64,000 nt of DNA, from positions 744,001-808,000 of the forward strand of contig JAKLMB010000009.1 of NCBI GenBank assembly GCA_022813625.1. The letters are read 5' to 3'. Positions within the stretch are counted from its first letter, which is position 1; each line of letters begins with the position of its first letter. Position numbers and translations under genes: made by a program. The notes beneath the pieces were generated by a model. That model searched no databases. It worked only from the letters and a program-made list of their open reading frames with translations, and was not told the DNA's origin. Origin of the DNA: Aaosphaeria pasadenensis (lineage: Eukaryota; Ascomycota; Dothideomycetes; Pleosporales). Below, piece after piece: positions 1 through 11,388 of this stretch.

Positions 1-623
1 TTTCCACGGAATTCGTTCCAGGATTTATTCCAGGCCTCATTTCTTTTGACATAGCTGACATCCCGATGATCATGTTCCATTTCTCGATCCAGAACCTCGA
101 TCAACAATGTGCGTGTATCTTCAGTCCGCATTAATTTTTGTCGTACCGTCCAGAGAATCTCGTCAATGTAGTCGTAGACTTTGTGCATATCCAATTCGAT
201 GACAAGTGTCAAGAACTCACTTTTCTCCTCTTTGGAAAGAGTACCGAACTCTTGAAGAAGTTGACTCGAGGGGCGGAACTCGAAGCGCAAGGTCGCCCCT
301 TCCACACGCAGATCGTATTTTAGGGTTCTCCCAATCCACTCTAAAAGACCCTCGCGTCTCCGTGGGCCCAGCTCATCGTCAAGGCCACGCCTTATGCCCT
401 TGATATCAGGAGGTGGGAGGCGCGGCCAACCTTTCCGGTACCAAATTCCCTTGTTGTCAAGTTCCGATTTGAAGATTTCCTCTGTCGCACTCATTGTCAT
501 TCGTTCAGCCTTGGATGGAGTGCCTCGAAGTAGGCCAGTGATCGGTGTTGTACCAGGTGAGTTGTCTGTCCTGCTTTTGAAGCTAGGGTACATCTTTCCA
601 TCCAATTTATCCCAGCTCATCAT
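1..623 (-). CDS. Hypothetical protein, 3' end cut by window edge
   Basis: An uninterrupted frame runs from an ATG at 623 down to base 1 without a stop, giving at least 207 residues; the C-terminus lies outside the window. The N-terminal part is rich in Ser, Thr and Pro. The rest is charged, helical-looking sequence with many Trp, Arg and Glu (for example IWYRKGWPRLPPPDIKG). I do not recognise a family. In-frame ATGs at 620, 500 and 494 are alternative starts. A good donor (AAG|GTAAGA) sits just upstream of 623. If an intron ran from about 636 down to a CCTAG acceptor near 581, the frame would join a further Ser/Thr/Pro-rich stretch, so the true start may lie in an upstream exon. The gene is real by length and composition; the function is unknown. 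Confidence 0.6.
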   Translation of the reverse strand, partial: MMSWDKLDGKMYPSFKSRTDNSPGTTPITGLLRGTPSKAERMTMSATEEIFKSELDNKGIWYRKGWPRLPPPDIKGIRRGLDDELGPRRREGLLEWIGRTLKYDLRVEGATLRFEFRPSSQLLQEFGTLSKEEKSEFLTLVIELDMHKVYDYIDEILWTVRQKLMRTEDTRTLLIEVLDREMEHDHRDVSYVKRNEAWNKSWNEFRG

Positions 624-2223
624 GTTGCGTTGCTCTTACCTTGTTGTAGGGGTGCTAATGACAGGTGTAGGTGTAGAAGAAGTAGTGACCGATTGTAGGA
701 ATTCTAGGCAGAATTGCAGTGGGTAGCAACATTGGATTAAGGGGGAAAATATGGAACCTTAAGTACACAGTAGTGTCGCCATTGAGATGAGATTTATGAA
801 AAGGAAGTGATCCACCCATGGTGAGTGAAGCCGTGAACTATGGATAGATCATTCACAGTACAGTTTCCCTACATTACCCTGTAATGCCAAGAGATAGTAT
901 TCCGATGCTGAATGTACGTTTTGGATGCTTGTCATGTTCTGGCGATCTTCAGTGTTTGAAATTGCATGGAGATGGCAGATGAAAGTCACCCTACTGTCTG
1001 CCTTCAAGTCTCCTTATAAGTTTACCATAAGCCTACCTGCATGCAACGGGTCAAATGTTCCTTAGTAACCGTTCTTCATTTGCGCCGCTGCTCAGTTAAT
1101 TACAGCCCTCAATACTGTCACTGGGTATTTGAAAACACCAATAAGATCAGACATCGCACCACTCAAACCATTTCCAACTATTTATAATAATGAGAATGCT
1201 TTTGCTATCTTGAAGGATTTTGTGTACTTCTAAGAAATTCATACTGTGAGAGATGTTTGATTATCTTTTTCCGTTGTCCGTAGAACAAACGGTGCGACTA
1301 CATTAGGGATGGAGTTAAGCTAGAGAAGGTCGGATGACCTCCGTTCACCAATTTAGCAACTTGGGCTTGGATGTCTGTTCTGGTTGAAAGAAAACTGGTT
1401 GGCTTCAAACTCTGTGATTTTGGCTTACCCCACCACTGTTCGACAGTGAACACTGGGCGCGCCTTTCCAAGATACAGCCTTTGGCGCAGATGTAGTTAGC
1501 GGAAGCGGACGGGCTTTAGAGCATAATAACGCGCAACATCTACGTTACCTTTGGTGGTCTGAATCCCTTTACGTCTACATTGACCTAATTTCCACGGCCT
1601 CTGTTCTGATATGATGATTTAATCGCTTCCATCCTGCTCGCATTCACAACTGAAGTGGCCGGGCACGAAATCTGCAGATCTTTGCCAATGCCTCCAAGGT
1701 GACGATTGAGCTAGAGTAATTCTCTTGGGTGTAGGAGCTTTGAAACGGGGCATGTTCACCGTCCTCAGCCGTGCCTTGCAATCAATCACTAGCACCGTCG
1801 ATTCTACCGTCATGTTGTAGGAGGGTTACGTGGTGAACTGAAATCATTAGCCGCATATTGCATTCCCTTTAAGTTCGCGACAGTGTCTATTCATTCAAAT
1901 CAAGTACCCTCTCCGTCACTTTAAGGTAGAGAACAATATGTAACCCTACTGTTGTCGTCAATGAACAGTCAGATTTGATGTTATTACTAAACTACATGAC
2001 ATAGGACATTCAAAAGTCCTGCTAATGTATTCAAGTTGTGCATGATGTTATATTGCCTTGATACCAACATGGTATAACTACCAATCAGTGGTACCATAGT
2101 CAGAAGTCGATTCTCAATCCATCAAGGAAGAGTCCAGCTCCAACTTCAGAACCACCAAAGGCAAGACAGCAAAGTCTTGCCTAAAATATATCCGTCATGT
2201 GCATTATTTGCCTCCCAGCTCCA
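624..2223. other. Intergenic, nothing recognised
   Basis: About 1.6 kb with only short ORFs in all frames, none of which resembles a protein. The bases next to 624 may contain an upstream exon of the gene that runs off the left edge. No repeat or RNA gene was seen. Confidence 0.6.
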
Positions 2224-2538
2224 TTATGCGCCGCCTTCCCGTTTGGCATATTCGTCTTCGATATTCTCCTCGTACTTCTTGTCTGCGTCCGTGTCTGTCA
2301 CATCCTCGATTCGGCCCTTTGAGCCGCCGTCCGTGTTTTCGATGCGCCGACCGGCGTTGTCATAATCGATGCGTTCCTCGACAGGAGCTTGACCGGGCTG
2401 TTGAGAGGTCCGACGTACATGAGTACCCGAGGGATCTGTGTAGGTCTGTTCGGAACGTGAGGTTGTTTGACCGTTGATGGTTGAGGAGCTGAAGGAAGTC
2501 GAGAAGGACTTGAAGGTAGACGACTGATTCGATGACAT
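2224..2538 (-). CDS. Small hydrophilic Ser/Thr-rich fungal protein
   Basis: Single-exon gene of 104 residues. The N-terminal third is almost all Ser, Thr, Asn, Gln, Phe and Lys (MSSNQSSTFKSFSTSFSSS). A middle segment YTDPSGTHVRRTSQQPGQ is followed by an acidic tail with repeated Asp/Glu. There is no signal peptide or membrane segment, and the protein looks intrinsically disordered. I have the impression that small proteins of this layout (Ser-rich start, 'DPSGT..RR', 'RIEDVTD') are common in Pezizomycotina and usually annotated hypothetical; that is memory of the family, not a search. The ATG at 2538 is the only sensible start. Function unknown; a role as a stress-related disordered protein is speculation. 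Confidence 0.7.
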   Translation of the reverse strand: MSSNQSSTFKSFSTSFSSSTINGQTTSRSEQTYTDPSGTHVRRTSQQPGQAPVEERIDYDNAGRRIENTDGGSKGRIEDVTDTDADKKYEENIEDEYAKREGGA

Positions 2539-3185
2539 GATTGCGGTTTAGGTAGTCGATCTTTATTGATTGGTAAGGTAGAGGATAGGGTTATTTTTGT
2601 GATTTGAAGGTTAAGGTTGAGGGCTCAGTGATGGGGAACATTTGGGGATGATGGAACAATGACGAATGACATCATCGGTCCTACTGTCACGAGCCCGCCA
2701 ACACGCTCTTGTGCTACCCATTCACAACCGTATCTAACGGGAATCTCTTCATTCGCCGTTATACAAAATGAATAGAACAATACGACTAATTCGCGACAAC
2801 CCACACAGCACTCAAAGCATCGATACTAAAACATGCCTGTGGCTGACTGTGGCTAGTGAAAAACGTTGCCAAGATATATGTGGCTGTCAGAAACCATGCG
2901 GTCCCACTTCTTTCCCAATGCGGTATAACACTGTCCCTGATACGAGTCTCGTATTACCGTATTGTGTCTATTGTCCCGTACTCCGTGATCTGGGCTTATC
3001 CCCTCCTCCGTCTGCGCCGTACGATAGATACTCCTACAATACTCCTACTCGTCCTCCGAGATTGTTCACTGGGAGGATCTAACGACGATACGATGGCGCC
3101 CTGACTTCGCAACTACCAGACTATCAACTAAACCTTCTGTGCTGTTCGGAGACCAGTATCGTAGTCTTAATTGCCGGTCGCAAAC
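2539..3185. other. Divergent intergenic region
   Basis: Shared upstream region of the small Ser-rich protein gene on the minus strand and the membrane protein gene on the plus strand. Overlapping short ORFs are present on the plus strand but show no protein-like composition and no family resemblance. Confidence 0.5.
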
Positions 3186-4562
3186 ATGCGCTTCTTGGGT
3201 CCCCCTTCGCCTCGTGTAGCAGCACTGAGCCTGGCCTTCCAGTGGCTCTGCAATGCTGAGGAAGTCCGAACAAGTTGCGCATCCGATGCTTTCACCTCCA
3301 GTAAACAATCACCTCACTACTACCTGAACAGATCAATCGACGAGAACCTCTCGTGTCTGCCACCACTGGACCCCGTAACCACCATCACTCCTGATCTGTA
3401 CTTCGCAAATATACCATGCCTGGACTGTCCCGTCGTTCTGACAGGACCCAAATGGGAGACATATGAATCTGTCACAAGGAACTCGCTGGTGGGTAATGCA
3501 GAACATTACGGATACTTCTACAATAGTTTCTGACTCTAGCAATAGTTGTATAATATCTCCTTGTCGAACGACCGATCCCAACTACTTCTAAATGACGTGC
3601 CCGTATTTCCCGCCCTTGCCTCTCCATCGAAATATCTAAGGCTACCCCCTGTATCCGTGAGCCAAATATCCCCAGGATATGCAAGGGAGGATCTGGACAA
3701 GGCGATTGCATGCACAGACGAAGCGCTCTTAAATTCGTCTAGTCCAGCACATCTGCACTCGATGTGTCAACATCCCAAATTCAGCATCCTGCAAGTCGAT
3801 TATGACTACAGCGCATTCGAATTACCTGGAGACAATGGAAGACTGAAATGGAAAATCGGGTTCGACAATATTGGGAGGAAGGTGCCGGATGGTCCTGGTT
3901 ACTGGACATTCAATCACACAGACCAAAAGATGGTTGAAGTTATTCTGTCAGGCATCGAGATTGAGCGCGAGATATCGAACTCGGATGTACAGGCCGGATC
4001 CACACTGTTCGGCCAAGCTGGCCAGAAGAAAGATGTCAAGTACAAACTGAAAGTTGAGGAGGTGAATCTTGTGCCCCGACAGTACAAATTCCTTCCTCCC
4101 CCTCCATCGACTCTTTGGACAAAGATGCGACACTTTTTTGGCTTCGATCCTGCGCCTCCCAAGGGCCACATTATATATCTCAGAGACGAATGGGCCGATT
4201 ATGGCAAAAAGAACACCCTGAAGAATGCGTTCGGTGTTTTTATCTACGATTGGCCATGGGCAACTGTACTTCTGGTCATTGGTTGTATCACCGCGTCGTT
4301 ACTCGTGTTGTATGGTGCCTACCGGCTCGTCTTGGTTGCCATAGAACAGCGAAGGCTAGCACAGTGGGGAGGCATGGACGAAGTTTGGCAGCGCATGCGC
4401 GACGTTGGTAACGAGGAAGATGGACTGCTCGAAGATGCATATCAGGATGATCCTGACGATCCACCTCGATATACAGACGAGGTCCAGGTCAACAAGCCGC
4501 TGCCGAGCAAACCTTTACCTGAGAAACCACTGCCAGCAGTACCACTTATTGATCATTCATGA
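3186..4562 (+). CDS. Predicted single-pass membrane protein with PPxY tail
   Basis: Two exons, 3186-3488 and 3546-4562, give 439 residues. The intron 3489-3545 (57 bases) has donor GTGGGT, a CTGAC branch site and acceptor AATAG, and it removes three in-frame stops. The start at 3186 opens a hydrophobic leader (MRFLGPPSPRVAALSLAFQW); an ATG 5 codons upstream at 3171 is also possible. The long N-terminal part contains several Cys and NxS/T sites and should be extracytoplasmic. One strong membrane helix lies at about residues 333-360 (WATVLLVIGCITASLLVLYG). The short cytoplasmic tail is acidic and holds PPRY, a PPxY-type site of the kind bound by Rsp5/NEDD4 WW domains, then a repeated KPLP(S/E/A) proline motif. 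I do not recognise the extracellular domain. A membrane receptor or cell-surface protein is an inference. Confidence 0.75.
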
Positions 4563-4996
4563 ACCCTAGAAATAGTGGAGCTACGCGGCTCGACTGGTTT
4601 TTGGGTTTTCCGTACATAGACTTTGGATATCTCTCTTCTCCAATGAAGCATTCCATGGACATGCTACCTTTGTACCAAACAGGTCGTCGTCTTCTGGTTC
4701 AATTGTGGATAAAGCTCATTTGACTATACCTATCCTGCTTCAAGTGCTCCTTGGCTCGAGTCATGCGCTCCGGCTACATGACGCAAACTGACTAACTACA
4801 TCCGAACGACAATGAAGCCTAACCTGCGCTGCCCCGCAAAGGACAGGGTAAGAACTGAACTGCTCAAATGTAGTCGGCTGCAGGCACTACTTGACAAAGT
4901 TACGCCCCGTTGTGTTGTTGATTTCTCAGCAGCATCGGACATCAATCAGTCCCACTGATCTCCCCCATTTCCACAAACCATCACTAATAGGTCAAT
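4563..4996. other. Intergenic, promoter of the NmrA-like gene
   Basis: About 430 bases between two co-directional genes. It contains C-rich stretches close to 4955-4980 (CCCATTTCC), as often seen just upstream of fungal ATGs. No further element was identified. Confidence 0.4.
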
Positions 4997-6131
4997 ATGG
5001 TGAACATCGCTGTCGCCGGCGGTACTGGAAGTATGCTCTCCGTCACGACGTCCCTCGATTCACCATAGAAGAAGCTCACACCAACCACAGACGTTGCAAC
5101 CGAGATACTCCAAGCGACAATTGCATCCGGGAGACACAACATCACCATCTTTACACGGGGCAGCAAAACCGCGGAATCGTCGCAACCAAATGTGACATAC
5201 AAAGCCATAGATTATTCCGATCACGCTGCTCTTGTAGACGCGCTTCGGGGGTTTGATGTCTGTTTGTGTTTTATGATCATCATAGGCGAAGGGTATACTG
5301 CCCAGATCAAACTCATTGATGCTTGCATCGAGGCTGGGGTGAAGAGATTCGCACCTTCAGAGTGGGGCATGTGAGTGAAATTTCAAGTCGTCTTTCCAAT
5401 GAACCGAAGCGTTCGGTTGATTGACTTTCGACTAGCAAGAATGGGAGCCCCGTCCCAGATTACAAGCCCAAAGACGAAACGGTTGAATATCTGAAAGAAA
5501 TCAACAAAGACCAAAAGGTAACATGCCTTTTGTTCTCAAATTCACTCCAAATCTTTGTCATTGACAATGTACAATGCAGGTACTGGAATACACACTGTTC
5601 CAACCATCCATCTTCATGGACTACTTCGCGCACCCCAACCCTCTTTCACCAAACCTCCACACCTGGTCATTCTTCATCGACCCATCGTCCCGCCACGCCA
5701 TCCTCCCAGAATCCCAAGACGATCCGCTCGTCTTGACCCGCATTTCAGACGACTCTGAGATCCTCCTGCGCGCCATCGAAGACCCTAACCCCTGGCCCGT
5801 CATCGGCGGGATCCGCGGCTGCAGGACGACCATTCGCGAACTGTTCGCTCTCTCCAAGGAGATCAGGGGCGGGGAGTGGACGATCGAGAACGTTAGCGAC
5901 GAGGACGTCAAGAACAAGACGTTGCACACGAAGTGGTGCCCCCAGATGACGCATCCGTCTCTCCCGCTTGAGGTCCGTGAATCGTACTCGAAGGTCTTCC
6001 TGAACAACTTCTTGAGTGCGATTTTGGCGGGCTCGTGGGACGTGTCTGATGAGTTCAACCAGAGATATCCGGATTATAAGTTTACGAATCTGAAGGACTA
6101 TCTAAAAGAGGCTTGGGAGGGGAAGCCGTGA
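4997..6131 (+). CDS. NmrA-like / isoflavone reductase-like NAD(P)-binding protein
   Basis: Four exons: 4997-5030, 5091-5370, 5436-5517 and 5580-6131, giving 315 residues; all three introns keep frame. The N-terminus reads MVNIAVAGGTGN, a Rossmann dinucleotide-binding loop of the NmrA/isoflavone-reductase type that is interrupted by intron 1. Further family features are FTRG after the second strand, a segment GFDVCLCF, the conserved FAPSEWG near residue 110, and YTLFQPSIFMDYF near residue 137. Length fits the family (about 300-320). Members are NAD(P)H-dependent reductases or redox-sensing regulators in the cytosol; the substrate cannot be told from sequence. It is convergent with the GH5 endoglucanase gene, with only about 220 bases between the two stops. 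Confidence 0.88.
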
Positions 6132-6349
6132 TGGGAAAGACGGGCAGTCTGGAAACATTGCATTGAACCATATATCACACATATCAATATGGAGATTGAA
6201 ATCAAGAGACAACATCTGGATAAACATAAAGTATATCTACAAGAGAAACGAAAATGATTTTGTTTGTGAGTTAGTCTCCTCTTTCAGCATACCACTCGGG
6301 CCAAAAACCACAAACATGAATTGAGTGACAGCTCTAGGAGGTTTTCCCT

Positions 6350-7409
6350 CTAGACAAAGTAGCTCTTGATCTGCGGGAGGATAGATGTCCAGGCGACGCC
6401 GGACGTCGGTTCCATTGAGTACATGTAGTCGCCCCACCAAGGTCCAGCAGCCCACCAGATGGCACCCCACCAAACATCCGTGTTTTCTCCCAGATGCTTC
6501 AAGCCGTCCTTGAGAGCAGAGATGCACTGTGCATTGTTCCCACCCGCAAATTCGCCAATGACGCCCTGCTTCTTGTTGTCCTTGAGCCACTTAGTGGCAG
6601 CCTGCAGCCTCTCAGAAAAGATTGTCGCGGAGACACACTCTGCATGCGTGCCGGAGCCGTCGGTGTCGAGGTACTGGTGCATTTGGTAGATGAGCTTGTT
6701 CTCCGGGTCCTTGAGGTTGACGAGGGAGGCGCCGTTGCCGGACGACACCCACGTCCAAGCACCGGACCAGGAGTTTCCTTCGGGCGTGATGTATTGCTTC
6801 TTTGCGCCGGCTTCGCGGACACCGTCGATTGCGGCCTGGTTCAGGTCGAAGACGAGCTTTTGGTCCATGTCGTGGTACTCGTTGTTCGTGTCAAAGACCA
6901 CGAGCTCGTTGTCCTTATATTGCGCCGCCACGTTCTTCCACCACGTCTTGAAGCCCGCAGTGTCGGTGATGATCTCGCCGTGGAAGCGGCCGTAGTTGTG
7001 CGGCTGCACCATGGCGTAGGCGCCTTTTCCGGTGATGTGCTTGATCTGCTCGGTGAGGTTGCCGAGATAGAGCGGGTCGAGAGGCGCGTCGAGCTTGTTG
7101 GGAGTCAGGCGCTCCATGAGGAAGTTGAGGCGGAACATGTTCATGCCCTGGCCGATGAATTGCTTTCACAGTCGTTAGACCATTGCGGAATGGTTTCATT
7201 GAATAGGCAGGGGAACTTACATCAATCGTGTTCAAATCATACCAGATGAACTCCTTCCCGTATATCCCCGTGAAGTTCTTCTCTCCAAATTCGGCGCCAG
7301 ACTCATTGATACCGAACCACTTCAGCTTTCGCTCCTGTCTTTTGGCAGATGGCGCCGCAGTGACAGCGCCAGCGACAGCCAGAGCAGCAAGGAGGTTTTG
7401 GAAAAGCAT
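6350..7409 (-). CDS. Secreted GH5 endo-beta-1,4-glucanase (cellulase)
   Basis: Two exons on the minus strand, 7221-7409 and 6350-7162, give 333 residues. I placed the acceptor at AAAG|CAATTC rather than the nearer CCAG because it restores the family motif IGQGMNMFRLNFLMERL. The signal peptide is MLFQNLLAALAVAGAVTA, followed by a short pro-segment ending in KR. Catalytic residues expected for GH5 are visible: the acid/base Glu in NEYHDM (near residue 155) and the nucleophile Glu in IGEFAGG (near residue 266), with WWAAGPWWGDYMYSMEP near the end. The enzyme cleaves internal beta-1,4 bonds in cellulose outside the cell. There is no cellulose-binding module and no linker. A TATA box lies about 95 bases upstream. 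Confidence 0.94.
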
Positions 7410-8514
7410 CTTGTGATCGTGTGCTTAGCAGCGAGGATTAATCGATCTATCAAGCTTCGGCCTGCTCCAACTCGTCTGTCCACGGGCAACATTCTTCATT
7501 TTATATGCTTCACTGTTCTTTGTTTCACAGAAATCCTACACTGATTTGAACCCTAGCATCGCGGAACAGCCGTCTCCGAGTCAGAAAGAGTAAGGCAGCG
7601 AATCGTTACCTGGATTCATTAAACATCGTGTCCACCGCCAGGGCGACTATGCTGCGTTCGTGGAGCCGCGCCGGAGAATAAATTGCTTGATTAGATTAAG
7701 TGGACGCCAAATCTACACCAAAATGCGACGATCGGAGCAGTATGGGGCGAGTAAGCGGGGTTGCGACAGGGGCCTTCATTTGTGCGATGGCGTTCGAAAC
7801 ATAGTGGCTCCCTGTGACGACAAACAGGAGAAACCTGAAGTTGTTCCGATTCCGCCGGCCGAGTGGTAACAATCAACTTGGTGGACCAATGACAATAATG
7901 GAATATATGAGAAAAGGGATCATGACACGCTAGAAGGCTTCCATACCTTCTATTGCATATTGCGCATTGCGATGAATTGATTCCGTTTACTGTAAAGGGC
8001 AAGCGGCTCATATGGAGACGCGTTTATCCAGGTTGTAGTGTAAACTCGTTATTTCAAAAGGTATACAGTCTCCGTGTTAGATTTGGAAGTGATGCGTTGT
8101 TACTAATATGCTCATCAGATATTTGGACTACATGATGTCAGTTACTACTCAGTCAATGCACAAACGTCGACTTTTCGAGTGTAAGAGCCGGAAAGCCTGG
8201 TTATATTTTATTCTCATCTGGTCTAGCTCAAGCACTCAGCAACCTTAGGCCATTAGTCCTTTCCGCATTCACTCGTGGAATCAAACCAAGAGACGCTCAT
8301 CTTCCCTTGTCATGTCGAACAGTGGACCTGAGATATTGAAAACTGGGACCTTGGGCATCTTATTTACACCACTTCTATGAAGGGTGAAAACGTAAATACA
8401 TCGGGGAGTACAGATTCATTATTAGGGGAGACCACCATTGTCCATAATTTCCAGATTTGCAGTTGGCAAGGTGCACAACCTTTGCTTCTTGTTCTGAGCA
8501 AATGCTTTGTGAAA
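7410..8514. other. Intergenic between GH5 gene and RING gene
   Basis: About 1.1 kb. The part next to 7410 is the endoglucanase promoter. The rest holds only short ORFs on both strands with no recognisable protein. Confidence 0.5.
7500..7505 (-). promoter_or_regulatory. TATA box of the GH5 gene
   Basis: TATAAA on the minus strand, about 91-96 bases upstream of the endoglucanase ATG, in a position normal for a fungal core promoter. Confidence 0.5.
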
Positions 8515-10959
8515 TCATCGTTTGATGCTTCGACGTCGAAAGTCGGGAAATAGCGTTAACCGTGGCGAGCTGGACAAACTATGTGACGTGGGTATTTGTG
8601 ATGTCTGACTACCCCGAACTCTAGTTTGTACAAGACGATTGAGATCTGAACGCGATGAAGGGGCTTTAACAAAAGTAGGAAGAGCTGAAGGAAGACGTTT
8701 GAAAGCTGGGGTGCTTTGCAATGTGGTCCGTGGAAAACCGCCGACTTGATTATACAATGGCCGGCTCAAGATTTCAGATCCATGGACATGAGAGGATCTA
8801 TTGCGAGCAGCGGTAGAGCGATCAACTGGTATGTCCGTTGGAACCCTGCGAACAAAAGCGTCATGACCGGTTCTGCGTGGGGTGAGAAGGATTTCGGGTT
8901 GTTCAGGGCGAACTGGCCATAAGCTTTTGTTGTACAATATACGCTCGTTCCTGTTATTGACCGGAGATTCGAAGAAGGACAGTCCATTCAAGCCCCCGAC
9001 TCCACGCCAATTAGGTTGCATTGGCGTTGTTTGGGTCCTTGGAGATGGATAGGCGTCGAAATGATGTGAACTACGTTGTTGCTCAGCGATTGCCGCCCGC
9101 TTTGTGTGCAACCTCGAAACCTGGTGCTGACTCTTAAAGAATGGACTTACTACACTTTCTGATGGCATGGATGGCCCAGCTTGATTGTGGATTGGTGTGA
9201 CTGGATATGGGTCTGTACTGCTTTGGGTACGTGGTTCCTGTCGGACCGGGTTGGAACGAAGAGGATTTGGATGCTGACGCATCTTGAGAGAAAGGCTCTT
9301 CGAGATTTCACGTCTGAGCAAATTTCCTGATCCAAATGTGGCTGTACTGGCTCTTTGATGATGTGGCTTTGCTTGAAGAGGTGCAACATCTGCAGCGCAG
9401 TTCTGCCGGGGGTCTTTCAGTAAGAGATGGAGATCATTTTCTTTGGAAAGGCCATCCATGAGACGTAAATACGATGGCTCCGTAGGTAATAACGAATGTT
9501 TGGTAGACGATTCAGTACCATTTACAGGATGGAAAGACTCTGAGTCGGCCGCCCCGTGATTATCCTTACTGTTGAAACGAGGCGATGCCCAAGGATGCAG
9601 GTTTTCATGATTCCCATTGATTGGTGCATTAGTCGTAACAGAATTGTCATCTAGAACTGTGTTTCCGAGAGATTGATTGTAAGTGGTGTGGGTTAAGATC
9701 GGTGAGGAGATGTTATGCCCGCTGCTTCGCAAGAATGGCGGCCAAAACTTCTTCAATGATCGCACCTTAGAAACTGGTTTAGTCGGTGGTGGCATCATCT
9801 CTCTAGACTGTGCTCCCCGGCGGTCAAAGAGTGGTGCAGGCATGCTCCAGTCTGGTAATGGTGAGTCGATGCGCAGGCGCTTCAATGGTCTTTTCGTACT
9901 GGAATTAACGGTGGCCTGTTCTTGCTCGATACTGGACATTATCGGTTGTGGTAGTTGGGGTGAATTCGGGGTCTGCTGTAACGAGGAACCAGGCATGTCC
10001 GCTACGAGATCGACACATTGGCTCTTATCATCCAAGGGAAAACGCCCATTGAACGTGAGCGGCTCAAGAGGCATTTGGAAACCAAGTGCAGCGAGTCGTT
10101 GTTTCATTTGGTCGTTCTGGCTTTTACATGTCAGAGTCTCCTTCCGAAACTATAGTCCATGTCAAACAATCACTTACTCTGCAAGCTTCGGGATCAACTT
10201 CAAATAGTGCTCAATCGCAGGCATACGTGACTTGAACTTCTCCAGATCGGTTTCAACGCCATGCAAACGCTCAACTTCTTTCTCGAGCCTTAGAGCTTTG
10301 GCACATTCCCCAGACGCGATCGTTTGCGCTTTGTCGAGATCAAGTCGAGCTTCTGTAAGTTGGTTTCGAAGCTTGAGGTGCAAGGCAAATGTGTCTTGTG
10401 TGAATTGAATGAGTGATATGTAGTGAAACTGCCAGCGTAAGCATTGAAATCACTCAGTTGCTTTTTTACCTACCCTCAATGCCTCCATATCATGTCCTGG
10501 TTTGTCTAGTTCCAGTGGTGGAATGGTGAAGAAGCAATCAGGAATAGCATCATCATACTCGCCTTGGTGGAATCCCCGGACCGAGAAGAGTTCCCGTGGT
10601 CGGTGGTCATCATTCTCAGTTGAGCAAACAGGGCATGGCGCACTTGGTCGAGTGCCTGCTGGATGGAAGTTTGGTGCTACGGTAGTGATTGAGTACATAC
10701 AGTTCTCAGGTTCGATCTTGTGGCCAAACTTACCACCCCCTTCAAGATGTCTGCTACATATTACATGGCAGCAACTGGTGAGGTATACCAGAGTGACAAG
10801 ACGGTCGTCCGAGTTTATTCCATCGGAAAGACCTAGAACCGTTTCGTCGCGGCCCTCGTAGATCTCCGAGAAGGACTTATTGCAGATTCGGCAAGAGAAA
10901 ATGATATCAAGGGGAATAACAGGGCAGGGAATTGACTGCTCTTTGGCAAGAGCTTGCAT
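8515..10959 (-). CDS. RING-finger plus coiled-coil protein, HEI10/Zip3-like layout
   Basis: Three exons: 10474-10959, 10178-10428 and 8515-10120, giving 780 residues; the introns of 45 and 57 bases keep frame. The N-terminal 110 residues carry a RING-like zinc-binding pattern: C-x2-C (CRIC), 36 residues, C-x-H-x2-C-x2-H (CCHVICSRH), a long loop, then C-x2-C (CPVC). A coiled coil follows, made of two charged helices (about residues 170-250). The remaining 530 residues are disordered and rich in Ser, Pro, Arg and Asn. RING, coiled coil and disordered Ser-rich tail is the order seen in the HEI10/Zip3/CCNB1IP1 meiotic crossover E3 ligases, but the RING spacing is unusual, so this is only a structural analogy. 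The start is chosen at 10959, just before the RING; an in-frame ATG further upstream (about 11114) would add some 50 residues. Confidence 0.7.
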
Positions 10960-11388
10960 GGTGCTGATATGATACGTACTGGTAAGAAGCAGAGGAGGGT
11001 TCGAAGGTGGGCGAGGCGCGAGCGGAGTGAAGGTGGGATAAGTTCCATGAAATAGGTAGTCGCGACGGGCTTGTGCCAAGAGTTGTTGCCGACCTTCACT
11101 CTGCGCACTGTACATGGCGGGAAGACCCGAAGTGAAATCGATGATTGCGACCAAGTGAAAGTGTCTCCTCGGGCTACTGAGGCGTGAGAGAAATGCCAAC
11201 GTCGTTGTCTTCGCGATCCGTGAGACACCATCACTGCATTCTTTGAAGAAAGCCACCAATAACGCAACCCATACTTGACACACTGATGGGACCAAAAATG
11301 AACATTCGATTTACTGTATTTACAGGCTTTGTGGTATAATTATACCCAAACCACCTCAATCTCCCAAAACATACTTTCCCCCATTTTC
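10960..11388. other. Intergenic, possible N-terminal extension of the RING gene
   Basis: The reading frame of the RING gene stays open on the minus strand through most of this stretch (to about 11295), so part may be coding or an upstream exon. Otherwise it is the promoter of the RING gene and the 3' flank of the complex I subunit gene. Confidence 0.4.

Noticed and set aside
3171..3533. Separate 120-residue gene with its own stop
   Set aside because: A 57-base intron removes the stop and links it to the next frame; the two parts form one membrane protein.
6494..7249. 251-codon plus-strand ORF rich in Val, Leu, Glu, His and Arg
   Set aside because: Antisense to the GH5 endoglucanase; the composition is that of a complementary strand.
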